This document shows, in pieces, positions 35,200 through 46,234 of a DNA stretch of 64,000 bases. The stretch is from Polyporus tsugae (Eukaryota; Basidiomycota; Agaricomycetes; Polyporales; Polyporaceae). Under the pieces are notes generated by a model. It did not search any database, was not told the origin of the DNA, and was given only the letters and a program-made list of their open reading frames with translations. The stretch is from positions 870,501 to 934,500 of the forward strand of contig JAHRBS010000006.1 of NCBI GenBank assembly GCA_024305745.1, written 5' to 3'. A program made the position numbers and the translations under genes. Each line of letters opens with the position of its first letter. The stretch's first letter is position 1.

Positions 35200-35915
35200 A
35201 TGCCTTCCACCAACAAGAAAGTTGCCAAGGTCGTCGTGCGCCCGCTCGCGCACGGCGTTCGCTCTGCGGACAAGGTCGTCCTCAGCACGATGGGGGAGCT
35301 GAACGCCCATGCGCCGGTGGTATGTCCCATCTCCGAGTCGCCGTACGGCTACTCGCGCTCACGCTCATGTCGGGTGCACCGTGCAGGACGACGGGCGACA
35401 GAAGCTGGAGCCGAAGCCGTGGAAGCAGGCGAGCAGGTCGTGCCCCCGCTTCCCGGCGTGGAAGGTTGTCACGCGGCGCAACGCGGGGAGGGACGACGGG
35501 CGGACGTGGATGACGAGCCGGTATGTGTGCGGCGCGGGCTTGGAGGCGGAGTGGGGTGACGAGGGCGGCGGGGACGAGGAGGACGAGCGCGGAGCGTTGG
35601 GAGAGGATGCGAGGAAACACGAAGTGGCCATTATGGACATCGCGAAGCCGATGAAGCTGCGAGGTGCGTTGTGCCGCCATTGGGTTCTTTGGTGCGAGCC
35701 CAGGGACGGACGCTAACTTGGATGCACCAGGGCCGTCGAGAGACTACGAGGTGGTGGACACGGTCCGTCGGGTGATTGTGCTCGAGGACGACGACGGGTG
35801 GGAGTGGGACGGGGATGCTGAGTTGGGGAGGGAAGATGACCGCTGGGAGACTGTGGAAGAGAGGGCCGCTGGTCGGGTATCGTACGCAATGATCCTGCAA
35901 CGGCAGATATCCTAA
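35200..35915 (+). CDS. Small acidic conserved-looking protein of unknown function
   Basis: Three exons (35200-35319, 35387-35663, 35731-35915) join exactly in frame to 193 aa, with canonical GTATGT..GCAG and GTGCGT..CCAG introns. The N-terminus is basic (PSTNKKVAKVVVRPL). The middle has KPWKQASRSCPRFPAWKVVTRR, then a strongly acidic stretch (EWGDEGGGDEEDERG). The C-terminus is VVDTVRRVIVLEDDDGWEWD, acidic to the end. No membrane segment, signal peptide or motif I recognise. The exact phase fit of both introns and the composition argue for a real gene. Function unknown. Confidence 0.6.
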
Positions 35916-36689
35916 TTTCATTGAAGAAGATTAGTTTTCCGAATGGGAGAGACTGAACGTAATGCGGGCATCACCATGGTTCACCCGACGATTAACAATT
36001 CATATCCCCTCATCTGAATCGGATCGCCAAGTCGAACGTTCTTCAGCCGATCTGTCACTGAGTCCAACAGTCGAAGATCGACTCAACGACCCAGTAGACG
36101 TACCTCAACGAGGATGGTGCAAATTCAAGATTCGGAGCGACGGAGGCAGCCTCCGCCCGCCGAGCACGTTTCGTTACCGTACACGGTGGAGAGCAACGTG
36201 ATCGACTAACGTCTAGTCCAACGGTTGTTGTGGACAGGGTCGCATCCACCGTGTCGCGCACTTTCCATGCCAGGAGTAACGGGATCTCCCAAGACTTGCG
36301 TTTTGCCGTGGAACTGTGCGTGGGTGTCTCGAGTTAGAGTCGGATGTTGCATTCGTAACATTGTCTCCATCTCAAATAGACGACGGCAACGGAAAATACA
36401 GAGAAACGCGAGACGCGTTTAATGAAAGACGGTAACTTAGGGCAACTTCGAGAGTATGGCGAATGTTAACGTTGTTGTGAACTTGATGGATCATCGATCA
36501 TCAGCAAGCTCTGAGAGGGGGGGGTAGTCTGCTTTCATTTGACCCCCTCGAACCAAGCCCCTTCTCTCCCTCATACCACCACCATCTGGTGGACGCCTCC
36601 ACCGTTTATGCTGCCCACACCCACGTAGCGAGTACAGTACACCGGGGGTCCTACACCCCTTCCAATTCCTGGTCCCAGGGAGACCAAAC
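35916..36689. other. Gap with no recognised gene
   Basis: Short frames only. A CCCCTC-rich change in base texture begins near 36525, continuing into the next feature. Confidence 0.4.
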
Positions 36690-37460
36690 ATGCATCCAAG
36701 TACTACCCGGGCGGGGACCAGGGGGTCAAGCGGTGCGCACCACATGCGCAGTGCGCCCCCCTTGTACCTACCCCCCACACACATACCGGCCGACATGCCA
36801 CTCAATGTGGCAATGTTGACCTTCACACACTACCCCTTAGAGGGTGGACTGCCATATCGGCTCCACTCTCGGGCACAAATCACGATGTTCGCGAAAATCG
36901 CGCTTGTCATCCCAGACGACAAATGGCACGAAATCCCCGCCCTTGGGGAACATGTGTGCCAGGAGGTCGACAACACACAATCAATAATTGCTCTCATCGA
37001 TGTGATCACAAACAAGATGGGCACGTTCATTCCTGCAAAGCGCGCATTCCATCTCCCCCCTTCACTCTTTGCCGAGGTCCCCGTCCTCATGGCAATTTAT
37101 AATACACACATGGAAATGAGCAAGAACATCCTGGTGCACTTCCAGGGCGCTCGCACTTATCTCCGACACATCTCCGATTTTGAGGAGAAAGGTCACACAC
37201 ACGACCTGTGCGAAATACCCAACGTAATCGCGGTCAGCGCTAGCCTGATCACGGCCGGGTCGCTGTCCAAAACACACCCACAAAACGAAGTCTATCTCCC
37301 TGCTGATTCAAACCGGGCCATCTGGACCCCCTTTTGGGAGCGGTTCAGTACCAGCCATGCATACAGACGTATCCGGTTGATCGCCCAACGGAACGCACAC
37401 CTCTTTGATGAGGTAGTGGCTGATGATGGCAACGATTCCCGGAACGTCCCCAACAGCTAG
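36690..37460 (+). CDS. Unrecognised open frame, possibly repeat-derived
   Basis: Open frame of 256 codons. The N-terminal ~30 residues look like non-coding carry-over; a better start may be the Met at about codon 36 or 66. The rest reads like a soluble globular protein (SLFAEVPVLMAIYNTHMEMS, ARTYLRHISDFEEKG, YLPADSNRAIWTPFWERF). No family is recognised. The surrounding 36.5-38.4 kb is richer in CA/CCC runs than its neighbours and has no homologous partner elsewhere in the window. A mobile-element origin is only a suspicion. Confidence 0.35.
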   Translation: MHPSTTRAGTRGSSGAHHMRSAPPLYLPPTHIPADMPLNVAMLTFTHYPLEGGLPYRLHSRAQITMFAKIALVIPDDKWHEIPALGEHVCQEVDNTQSIIALIDVITNKMGTFIPAKRAFHLPPSLFAEVPVLMAIYNTHMEMSKNILVHFQGARTYLRHISDFEEKGHTHDLCEIPNVIAVSASLITAGSLSKTHPQNEVYLPADSNRAIWTPFWERFSTSHAYRRIRLIAQRNAHLFDEVVADDGNDSRNVPNS

Positions 37461-38285
37461 CGACTATGGCCGAGCATCCACACTGACCTCAGCCCGCCTC
37501 ACTGGCTCATGGAACACCAGCTTTGTGCCGCAGTTCCACACGACCTCAATTCTGGACGCTACGCGTACAGAATCGTCTCCTTCACAGATCTGTTCCACGG
37601 CGACTTCATGGTTCGGCAGTATTATCACACGCTTGCGCCTTGCACGCGCAAAGGCTGAGTCCACACACACCGCCGCCGGCGTTGTGCCCCAGTTGTGCAC
37701 CCGGAAGGCCCACCACCCAACCGCATGATCGGCTGCCAGCTCCCTGAGTGGCTAGTCGTGCTTAACCCTGACAAGCCACCGCCGTTGGCGCTGTCCCCCC
37801 ACGCCCCACACTGCACGCCGCTGCCTGGCGCCGCGGCGTGTAGCACACCCACCGCCGACATTGTGCCCTGCATGCATCCTCCATTGGACCGCAGCGCGTT
37901 GATCATCGACACAATGCACACGGACACCACGCCCTGCACGCTCCCACCGATGGAGCGCAGCGCGCTGATGGTCCATATCGACCGATACCTGCACCCCCCC
38001 CGCAGGTTCACCATCACGCGTGCGGACCCACGGTGGGTAGAACAAGGAAAAATTGTCCCCACCCACGGGCACCCGCTACGAGCATTGCTCGGGCGGACGG
38101 GCTTACAATTCCCGCGTCTGATGCGGAGGCCCGTTCCCCGAGACTACAATTGTCGGGCCGGCGGTAAGACGGCAAATTACCGACCGGCCCTCCCAACCAC
38201 TCCTGGCCTCTGGTCATGGTCCTACCTGTGCTTCGGCACAACGTGTCAACCAAACGTAGGATACCGGGAGACGCGCTGCTTTTAG
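37461..38285 (+). pseudogene. Frame-broken continuation of the unknown 36.7-kb unit
   Basis: Plus-strand coding-like text continues in a second frame, for example GRYAYRIVSFTDLFHGDFMV followed by QYYHTLAPCTRKG then a TGA, and after the stop WLVVLNPDKPPPLA and beyond in the same frame. It contains an internal two-fold repeat (LDRSALI / MERSALM, about 37.88 and 37.94 kb). It looks like a once-longer protein interrupted by at least one stop. Family unknown. Confidence 0.3.
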
Positions 38286-38559
38286 ATACATAAGCTCCTC
38301 ATGTACTACAATACTGCTAACATCCCGAGATTATAAAAAGAAAGAAAAAAAAAGACCCCCTCGAACTGGAGGGTCCCCACTCTGAGTTTGTCAGCATCAG
38401 TTTGATCTCCGACGACGCGTCGGGATCTATACACGCCCGACGTGTCGACCTGTTCGCGCACTTCTGTGCCTACTCTCTACCTTTGCCTGTCCATTATGCA
38501 GTCATTAATGTTACCCACTTCTAATCCAACTGTGCCGCCCGCTACTCATTTTTTCTTTA

Positions 38560-38790
38560 CTCCTGAGGGACACTGCACTCTGCTGACAGCTTATCTCTGC
38601 AAAGCTCCAGTACGATCCTGGGGTCTGTCAAGCCTTGGATGGCATGCAGCATGGCGCTGATCACGATGTACATCTTGACTGTGGTTAAACAACACGTGCA
38701 TAAATTCTCCAAGCATCCACCCGACCTCATCATATATAAAATCAAGAATCATACTTAACTTGTCCTTCTCCGAATAATATCTACCCTTCC
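38560..38790 (-). pseudogene. Fragment resembling the start of DUF6589-type proteins
   Basis: The minus strand reads YYSEKDKLSMILDFIYDE, GWMLGEFMHVLFNHSQD and VHRDQRHA, then in another frame a MLHAIQGLTDP-type stretch. The pattern 'LGEFLxxLF..(D).. hR.QxHAxM' reminds me of the N-terminal part of DUF6589 proteins, a family amplified and partly repeat-associated in agaricomycetes. Only ~70 codons are present with a frame change. The assignment is from memory of the pattern and weak. Confidence 0.3.
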
Positions 38791-40992
38791 GTCTCGTGTC
38801 CGACACCTCCGGGGAACAGCTGGTGGAACCATGCGGTGGGGCGCCATGAGCCAGGTGCTGAGCACTGAGGAAGGATGGGATATGGAGGATGGAAAACCGC
38901 CACAGGGAAGGAAGCCATGTGGATGGAGGTGTAGTGAGCAGGAGTGGGCGAGGGCGAACCAAGAGAAGGGAGTGTGTAGTCATCGGGCGGGACATTTTTG
39001 TTGTACCTCCGTTTTCGAGTCCTCTGCTAGGTCGATGTTAGGGTGAGGAGACTAGGATGACAGACATCGAACAATACAAGAGCGTTCTGCAAGACAGTGC
39101 GAGAGAGGGGGAAAGCGGGAGAGGGAGAACGATGAGAGCGCGTGGCCTTCGGCGCGCTGCGTTGAGTAACCGTCTCAGGAGAGATCGCGTAGCCGTCAAG
39201 CTGGAACGTATGGATGTGTGCCAAAGACGGAGCTGCCTTGTCGGGTGGTGGAATCTTGAACTGGTCCAGGCGAACAACTTGAACGCGGAGCCTTCGAGGG
39301 CACGAATGTGATTCGACGACACACCGGGAGGAGCGCGACAGCGTCCCAGTCGTGAAGAACTTGCCAAATTGTGGGTCTATGGGTTGAGTTTCGACGAATC
39401 GAACAGCCGGAGAGTCGCCAGAAGACATCAGAGGAACGACGGAGGGGTGGGCAGGAGCAAGACGAGCGGCCGTACACTGCGCGGGGCGCGCTACCCAACA
39501 CTGCCAAAACAAGCTCGTGCTCCCTCTTTGGTGCGTCGTCCGAATAAGGCTTTTTATCCGGATATGGGCATCCGGATCTTTCGGCACAAGCGAACTCTGC
39601 TGATTTGGGACCCTACGGTGTGGGGGGCGCGTTTGAAAGCAGACGTTATATGACCGTCCTCCCTCCCCGCACACAGGTCATATTAATCATCTGCCTTGGG
39701 AGACAAAGGGGGGGGGGGGGTTGCAGGACAACGGCACAGCAAATATATTGTGAGATTCGAACACAGAGGAACAACGAACGATAGCAACAAAGGTTCCAAC
39801 GATTGAACGGCAGCTCGGCGTTGAGGCAGGCCGCAGAAGCGAGAAAAATAGAGGATGCGATGGCAGACGGCGACGACATACCTGACAGAACGCCAACGCA
39901 GAGTAATGATCATATACACTGCCAGACGGACTGAACTGACCATGCAGAACCAATATAATGCGAGCCACGCCCAGCAAACGCGTGGCGTCCAACCACTGCC
40001 GATAACCTCGCGTAGGATAGAGTGAACCAGTTACGGCTGCAGGAGGCCAGGGTGAGTGAGATGGAAAATGACTGTAAATAAATGTGAGCTTTTCCGGACG
40101 GCGCAAAGAGCGAGGGTGACTTATTGACGTAGCTCCAGAAGCAGAGTACGGACAGCCGTGGAGTTGAGATCTTGAGAGCTTGCTACCGGCTTGGAAAACA
40201 AATCCATCTCGTTGAGGAGAATGAAGTCATCAAAGGGGTGGACATACAGTACATGAGGTGCACCGTCGACGACGACAGCGACCGGGCAAAGAAGAGGTGA
40301 GTGGGCGTCTACATAGGGCTTGATAATGTTCACCTCATATCAGCTTTTTCAAGTTCGCCGGACTTACCTTTGTGAGCCCTTGGTCACTAGTAATTACTTA
40401 GCCCGCCAGTTACGCACTCCCAGCTACTCCGTCTAACGGATAACGGATGAAATTAGACCGACTCCGTCTGTGATGTTCGCGAGGAACGTTGAGCGCTAGC
40501 GTTGTGCCAAACGGATGCTTACTAAGCGTGAGGAAGAGCGCGCGAAGCCTCGCTGCCTCCTTCGCATCTCTTCCTCTTCCTCATCCAGCCTCACGCCCGA
40601 CGGACGTACCCAACCCACCACTCCCTAGCGCTCTGGCAAGAGTTGGACTACACCCAGCTCTTCCTCGCGCTTGATCCGGAGCCGCTCGCCGCGTGCGGAG
40701 TCCGCGTCGTGCCTAGTCGCGCGGGATCTTCGGCCGCGCTCCGGTCCTCCCATCTCCTTGGACTTGCCAAACCGAGTCCACTCAGCACCCCGCCAACGGC
40801 GGGGAATCCCTGCCAAGAAGGCAGCTCACGCAATCAGGAAGCAGTCTTAAGTTCTTTCCTCCCGCTGTCTAGGTATCGTGCGCGCCACCACGCCGTTCAC
40901 TCTAACCCCCCCCCCCCCCAAACACGTCTTTCGGTAGACTCTTTCGTATCAAATTTGAGCTTTCCCCCGAACCGGCCGACCGTCAGCAAGAC
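38791..40992. other. Gene-poor stretch with homopolymers and a lone CACTG end
   Basis: No gene can be supported. Minus-strand frames at 39513-39027 and 40333-40121 have protein-like composition (SSGDSPAVRFVETQPIDPQF; VVVDGAPHVLYVHPFDDFI) but no recognisable family, start or splice pattern. There is a run of about 13 G at 39708-39720 and of about 13 C near 40906-40918. At 39917, preceded by TA, the sequence CACTGCCAGACGG repeats the terminus of the transposon at 21948. Confidence 0.5.
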
Positions 40993-41700
40993 GACGAAGC
41001 ACTGCAGGAACGACACCGCGTCGTTCATCGTCTCTTCCGGCGAGTGATAGCAGGATTGCATGAAGCATGTGCGTGTTTCTCTCACGGTATTGTGTCCTGC
41101 TCACCAATGTTCGAGCCACGCAGTGACGTCGAGGAGACAGGACGATGCGCCGCTTCGACGTGGACGCAACTGCCAGAACGACCATCCGTTCTGCAGCCTG
41201 GCAGGAAATGCGTTCTGACGTGCTCAATGAGTTCAATGCTTCGCTTTGAGGTGGACGGCCCTTGAAACTATGAAGGAGGCCGAGGAGCAACGTGCCCAAG
41301 AGGCTGCGAGGGAGCGCGTGTTGTGCGAGCTTGAGAAAGGTCACCATCCTCCTCCAGGCGAGCTGTTCAGAAGGGGGTTTCCCTGTCCATCGCTCTGTAT
41401 TGACAGCCGTTCAGCGAGATCCTGGAGACGTGACGCAACGAGGGGACAAGTCTCAAATCCGACTTCGACACGATGCGGTTGACACTCATAGCTGAGGTGG
41501 AAGAGGCTGCACTCCGTCAGATCGAGCACGAGCAGGCGGAGTCCCTGAAGAGCAAGCTGGCGGACTTCTGACTACTATCCCTCGCCCTGGCATACACTTC
41601 CAATGGTAAGCCGACCGAGCTCTCGGACGTGAAGCTGAAAATCAGTAGTCGGAAGAATCTGATCCCAGTCAAATGCTCATTCAAGGTGTTTACGGTGCAC
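40993..41700 (+). pseudogene. NOSIP-homologue remnant D
   Basis: The plus strand starts ACGACGAAGCACTGCAGG, matching NOSIP exon 1 (TKHCRNDTASFIV against TKHSKNNTASSIF). It continues with exon 2 (MRRFDVDA at 41143), the charged helix of exon 3 (EAEEQRAQEAARERVLCELEKG, 41276-41340), exon 4 (EEAALRQIEHEQAESLKSKL, 41510-41560) and the start of exon 5 (SRKNLIPVKC, 41650). Stops interrupt it, for example TGA after KSKLADF at 41568, and the second zinc-binding region is absent. It lies directly upstream of HET3 on the same strand, the same arrangement as NOSIP-C/HET2. Confidence 0.75.
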
Positions 41701-42272
41701 TCGCACTCCAGTTCGAACTCACTGCGATGCCACTGGGTGGATTGTAACAAACACTTATGATTCTTTGTCGGGCTCATTGGTACCGCTTCATGTGTTTTCG
41801 CAAGCGATTCAGCACGAGTTCGCCTTGCAAGTGAGCCTTACCCACTGTCTACCCGATTAGGCTTACACTGTCCTCACCGAAAAACGTCGTGAACTTAGGC
41901 GTTCAAGCTCACAGGAAGGCGATTGAGGGCTGGATCCAGTTTCCTGCGTGGATGTTCTCAACCAGTGTAAAATAGAAAACCAAGTAATTATGATCGAGCA
42001 GCGTCCTGTGACCGTCGACCATGGCTGTTCAACGTTCAACGTTCAACGATAATGTCTACGGCGTTCATCTCCACGTTGCTTGTGCGAGGCGTCGCCTGTC
42101 ATCACAAAGACCGCCCTGTATCCGTGTCTCCCACGGACGGTTGTCACTCGCACCTCTCCTACCCACCTTTCGACACCCGAGGACACCTATACCCTGACGG
42201 TGAGCATGACCACGTCGCCCATACTCCGCCAGCGTGTTAATGTTCGAGACACAGAACGCGGGCTAGCCTACA

Positions 42273-44309
42273 ATGTGGCTCCTCAGCACCGACCGCGCTG
42301 AACTCCGATGGTTCACCGATGCGAGCGCAGTTCCTGGAGGATACGCGATACTGTCGCATACGTGGGGCACCCATGAACAGACATTTCAGGAAGTCCGTGC
42401 CATCGGTGAGCGATGCAAGGCTCCTGGCAAGAACCCACGCAACTTCGTCTCCCACAAGATCCGAAAGTGCTGTCTTCTGGCGGAGGAGTACGGGTACGGG
42501 TGGGTCTGGGTCGATTCGTGTTGCATCGACAAGACCAGCAGCACGGAGCTTTCCGAGGCCATCAACTCGATGTTCAAGTGGTACTGGCAGGCGGAGGTGT
42601 GTTTCGCGTTCCTGGCGGATGTACCCAGCGAAGGTGGCCTACATGGGAAGAAGTCGGCGTTCCGGGAGAGTCGTTGGCATAAGCGAGGGTGGACGCTCCA
42701 GGAGCTCATCGCCCCGGCTGTGGTCATCTTCCTCTCCAAGGACTGGGTCCGACTCGGTACGAAGGCTGAGCTCGCGAAGCTCCTCGAAGAGATCACGCAT
42801 GTTCCACTCCCCATCCTCACGCGGAAGGAGTACTATCACCAGACGAGTGTCGCCAATCGCATGCGGTGGGCGGCGAATCGCATGACGACGAGAGCGGAGG
42901 ACCAAGCGTACTGCTTGATGGGTCTGTTCGATGTCAGCATGACTGTCATCTACGGAGAAGGCACGCGTGCGTTTCAGCGCCTCCAGCACAAAATCATGAA
43001 GCACGGCTTTTCGGACATGAGCCTTTTCGCCTGGGGAAGCTGGCTGAGAAGTGACGTGTTTCGGGACCAGGGGCTTGAGCTTGCGCTCGACCGCGATATC
43101 GATCCCTACGACGACTCATCCTATCTCCTCGCACCTTCCCCGGCCAGCTTCCTAACTGGGTTCGATTTCACGCCTCTACATCCACATCCGAAGCAGAGTT
43201 ATCCTCCTCCTGTAAGTGTCATTCTTGTCAAAGCGCAGGACCATGCTAACGAAGATAGGCAGAATCTTACGGAAGAAGAGAAAGCCCATGGAGCCCCGTT
43301 CAATGGCGTCGAGGTTCCCACAGCTAGGCTTGATAACTACGGAGTTGTCTGTCGGCTTCCCGTCTTCGAAGCGGATGGAGTTATGGTCGCGGTTCTGCTC
43401 TGCGAGAATGAATCACACCAACACGTTGGGCTCCTCCTCAATCAGGACCCCACGAGTTATGATCCCATTCTACCCATGTACTACGCCAGCGCCGTCTTCA
43501 ACGTGAATGACAACACAGAACAGGATGTTCCCATGACTTACCGTCTAGTGAAGCTCGGCGATGACCTCTACAACCTCCGATTCAACGGCAAAGCGGTCAA
43601 TGCGCGCTGGCACACTCTACATATACAACCCCGACCGCAAGCATGGTTCTCCCCAGATACATCTATCGCGCGCCTGCAGCTCAACTGCGGCATTCACCCC
43701 GCCTTCCGCATACCCCACTGGCTCATTGCGAAGTTTGCGATGCTAGGATTCCAGCTGGTGTCAGTAACAGGCGAAGACGAACTTCCGCTCCGAATCCTGC
43801 TAAGCGCAGCGTCATACGGGGAGTTCATCCATCTCGATCTCGGACTCTGTGCCGGCGATATCGATAACCCACAGTCTGGTGCTCATTGGGCGAGGGTTCT
43901 GATTCATCACGACCAAGACACATCCAAGTGGAATACACCTCACGACAGCCATGACTGTAACGAGCATCATGTCGCCTCCTGGTCCGGGGGTACGAAGCTG
44001 TTCGGCGACGACTCAAATGGTAGGGGCGTACAACTATCCTTTGCTCCGTGCACTCTAGCGGCAGTGACGAACACCCGGACACTCGCTGTTCATATCGAGC
44101 TCAAGGGCTCCGTCTACGCGGACATCGAGTACCGAGTGGAGGCGACGCGGGATCCCAAGCTTCCCGGAGATCTGGGGCCTCATCTTATGCCAGCCGCCTC
44201 ATCCGAAGCATCGGGATCTCCGTGGCCTACGTACTTACTATTCGTTTTCATGGGTGCAACGTCCTGGCCCCTGCTGGCGTGGTTGATATCCCTTGGCACG
44301 GCTGTCTGA
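42273..44309 (+). CDS. HET-domain protein HET3 with C-terminal membrane helix
   Basis: Open frame of 678 aa beginning MWLLSTDRAELRWFTDASAV. HET blocks are clear: YAILSHTWGT (24-33), YGWVWVDSCCIDK, GWTLQELIAP and AYCLMGLFDVSMTVIYGEG. It is strongly diverged from HET1/HET2 and lacks their triple repeat, although one short stretch near residues 505-540 (FAMLGFQLVSV..) is reminiscent of a single module. The C-terminus is a hydrophobic helix (about 652-676, YLLFVFMGATSWPLLAWLISL), so the protein is probably membrane-anchored with the HET domain on one side. A candidate 51-nt intron (43212-43262, GTAAGT..CTAAC..GCAG) is in phase, so the protein stays open whether or not it is removed. Likely role: incompatibility or cell-death signalling, by family inference only. 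Confidence 0.9.
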   Translation: MWLLSTDRAELRWFTDASAVPGGYAILSHTWGTHEQTFQEVRAIGERCKAPGKNPRNFVSHKIRKCCLLAEEYGYGWVWVDSCCIDKTSSTELSEAINSMFKWYWQAEVCFAFLADVPSEGGLHGKKSAFRESRWHKRGWTLQELIAPAVVIFLSKDWVRLGTKAELAKLLEEITHVPLPILTRKEYYHQTSVANRMRWAANRMTTRAEDQAYCLMGLFDVSMTVIYGEGTRAFQRLQHKIMKHGFSDMSLFAWGSWLRSDVFRDQGLELALDRDIDPYDDSSYLLAPSPASFLTGFDFTPLHPHPKQSYPPPVSVILVKAQDHANEDRQNLTEEEKAHGAPFNGVEVPTARLDNYGVVCRLPVFEADGVMVAVLLCENESHQHVGLLLNQDPTSYDPILPMYYASAVFNVNDNTEQDVPMTYRLVKLGDDLYNLRFNGKAVNARWHTLHIQPRPQAWFSPDTSIARLQLNCGIHPAFRIPHWLIAKFAMLGFQLVSVTGEDELPLRILLSAASYGEFIHLDLGLCAGDIDNPQSGAHWARVLIHHDQDTSKWNTPHDSHDCNEHHVASWSGGTKLFGDDSNGRGVQLSFAPCTLAAVTNTRTLAVHIELKGSVYADIEYRVEATRDPKLPGDLGPHLMPAASSEASGSPWPTYLLFVFMGATSWPLLAWLISLGTAV

Positions 44310-45194
44310 CTCACGAATATCGATCTCATTCCATAGTATGCCCTGGCCCGGACAAATAAGTAATGCCAAAGCGCTGACGCGCTTATGTACGTCACTGTCC
44401 ATCCGAGCAACTTGAAGACCGGTACTGTACCACATCGGTTACACTGGGCCCCGTCCGCGTAGCCGGCGCCCGGTACTCTCATCCTCGCTGTCGCATTTCC
44501 GAGCCGTTTCATTGGGGCTTATGTAGGCACTCGCGCGACGATGCGGGAAAATGACGAAGAGGTGGACACGAGGGGGGATTTGTTCCGATTTGTAGCTGAA
44601 TTCAAGATTGAGACGGTGTATTGAAGACTAGTACTTGCAACAAGGCATATGCCTGTTCGATCTCAACCATAGTTTCCCCGATTGTAACTTGTGGCGTGAT
44701 GGTCATCGCCGAAGACTAAAGTCAGGATCAATATTTAATAGTAGTACAGAACGCGATGAACACGCATAAGCTAGCGATGTACCTGACCATTGGGTAGTAG
44801 CGCATTCAACGCCCCATATACACCCTCCGAACAGGTTCTGGTAAGACACTCTGGTTCCCTGGACGGTATCAGGCTCGTTAATATCACTCCACAAGGAAAG
44901 CACAGTGACATACCCGTACGTTTTGGCTTTCCAGGTCTCGCAGGGATCTGGCTTTGTAGAGGCCTCTTTATAGCCATGGTGGAGGATAGTGATATGCTCG
45001 TGGATGGATGGGAGCTTCCTTGGTACTGGGACTGGAAATGTGTGGACTCGCAAGACAAAGAGGTGAAGTCAAGCAACAAGAAGTTGAAGAACTGCCTCAG
45101 GCTGGATGCATGGGATGCCTCGAGCGTTGGTCATTACGTAACTCTCCAGCTGCAGGGCGCTCAGACTGCACGCGCGGGCGGGGTCTGAAGCTGA
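44310..45194. other. Gap with no recognised gene
   Basis: A plus-strand frame (44790-45188) has some protein character (SLDGIRLVNITPQGKHSDIP) but no recognisable family. It may be another decayed gene. Confidence 0.4.
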
Positions 45195-46165
45195 GCGCTG
45201 AAGAGCAAGCTGTCCGACTTCGATCCCGGGTGACATACACCTCCATCCCACCGTAAGCCGACGTCGCTGTCGGACGTCGTGAGGCGGACGGGAGCGACAT
45301 CCTCCACGGGAAGCTCTGACAGGCTGTGTGTTGCACGGGCTCGGGCTGGCGGCTGCGACGGCCATCATCATCTCGATTCTCGACGTCCTACAGCCCGCTG
45401 ACGAACTCTTCGTCGGAAGGTATTCATCTCCCTCTCACTCGCGCTCCACCGGCTCCCAGGCATGTAGCGAGTGCTCACGAGACTTTGTTGGGATGCTAAT
45501 GACGCGACGAACCGCAAGTTCGACTTCGACACGAGCGCGGTGGAAACGCTCACGCGCGAGGGGGATGAGGCTCCACTACGGCAGATCGAGGGCGGGCAGG
45601 CGGAGGCTCCGAAGAGCAAACTGCCCGACTTCTGGCTGCCGTCGCTCACCCCAACGTATTCTTCAACCGGTCTGCTGACGTCGCTCTCGGATGTGAAGTC
45701 GCAAACAAAGTATCATGGTGCCAATCCTGCCCGCCCGCTCGCGTACGGTTTTCCTGCTCGTATACCCAGTGAAACAGGCTGAAGGATACCGTAGCTGGAA
45801 GAATCTTATCTCAGTCATGCAAGTGGTCTTTCGACAAGACGTCCAGCTCAATTCCCGTGAGGTTCGTCGAATCCACGCCGGCGATAGCCAATGGGGAGAC
45901 CCGCCAAGGCAGTGCCACCCGAGGACGAATTCGAACAGCCGCAATATGCTGGCCGTGCAAGAAGCAGCTGTCAAACGGCACGCTCAGGTCGCCGGTATAT
46001 CAGGCTCCGGCCCTCGTGTGTTCGATCAGACCGGTGTGCGGACAGTGGTGAAACCCAACCTTGGGGACACATTCCCTACAAGATGTGCACAGACAGGTTC
46101 GTGGCGTCCGTGAAGCAAAGCATCGTGTGCGACCTGACGCTGAACTATCGTGCGAAGGCGGGGAG
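45195..46165 (+). pseudogene. NOSIP-homologue remnant E (exon 4 present twice)
   Basis: The first part (45195-45285) is a decayed end of NOSIP exon 4 (LKLSAEEQ.. over KSKLSDF, then PTSLSDVV). A second, better-kept copy of exon 4 follows (45505-45735: RKFDFDTSAVETLTREGDE, LPDFWLPSLTPTY, TSLSDVKSQTKYHGANPARP). Then come the intron, exon 5 out of frame (KNLISV.., GDPPRQCH), and exon 6 out of frame (45990-46165). Exons 1-3 and 7 are missing. It leads directly into a HET tail on the same strand. Confidence 0.75.
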
Positions 46166-46234
46166 GTGTCGTCAACTCGGACTATCTCGGATGGGCAGTG
46201 GGACGTAGCCGCGTTCACTTGAAGCCCCCTGGAC

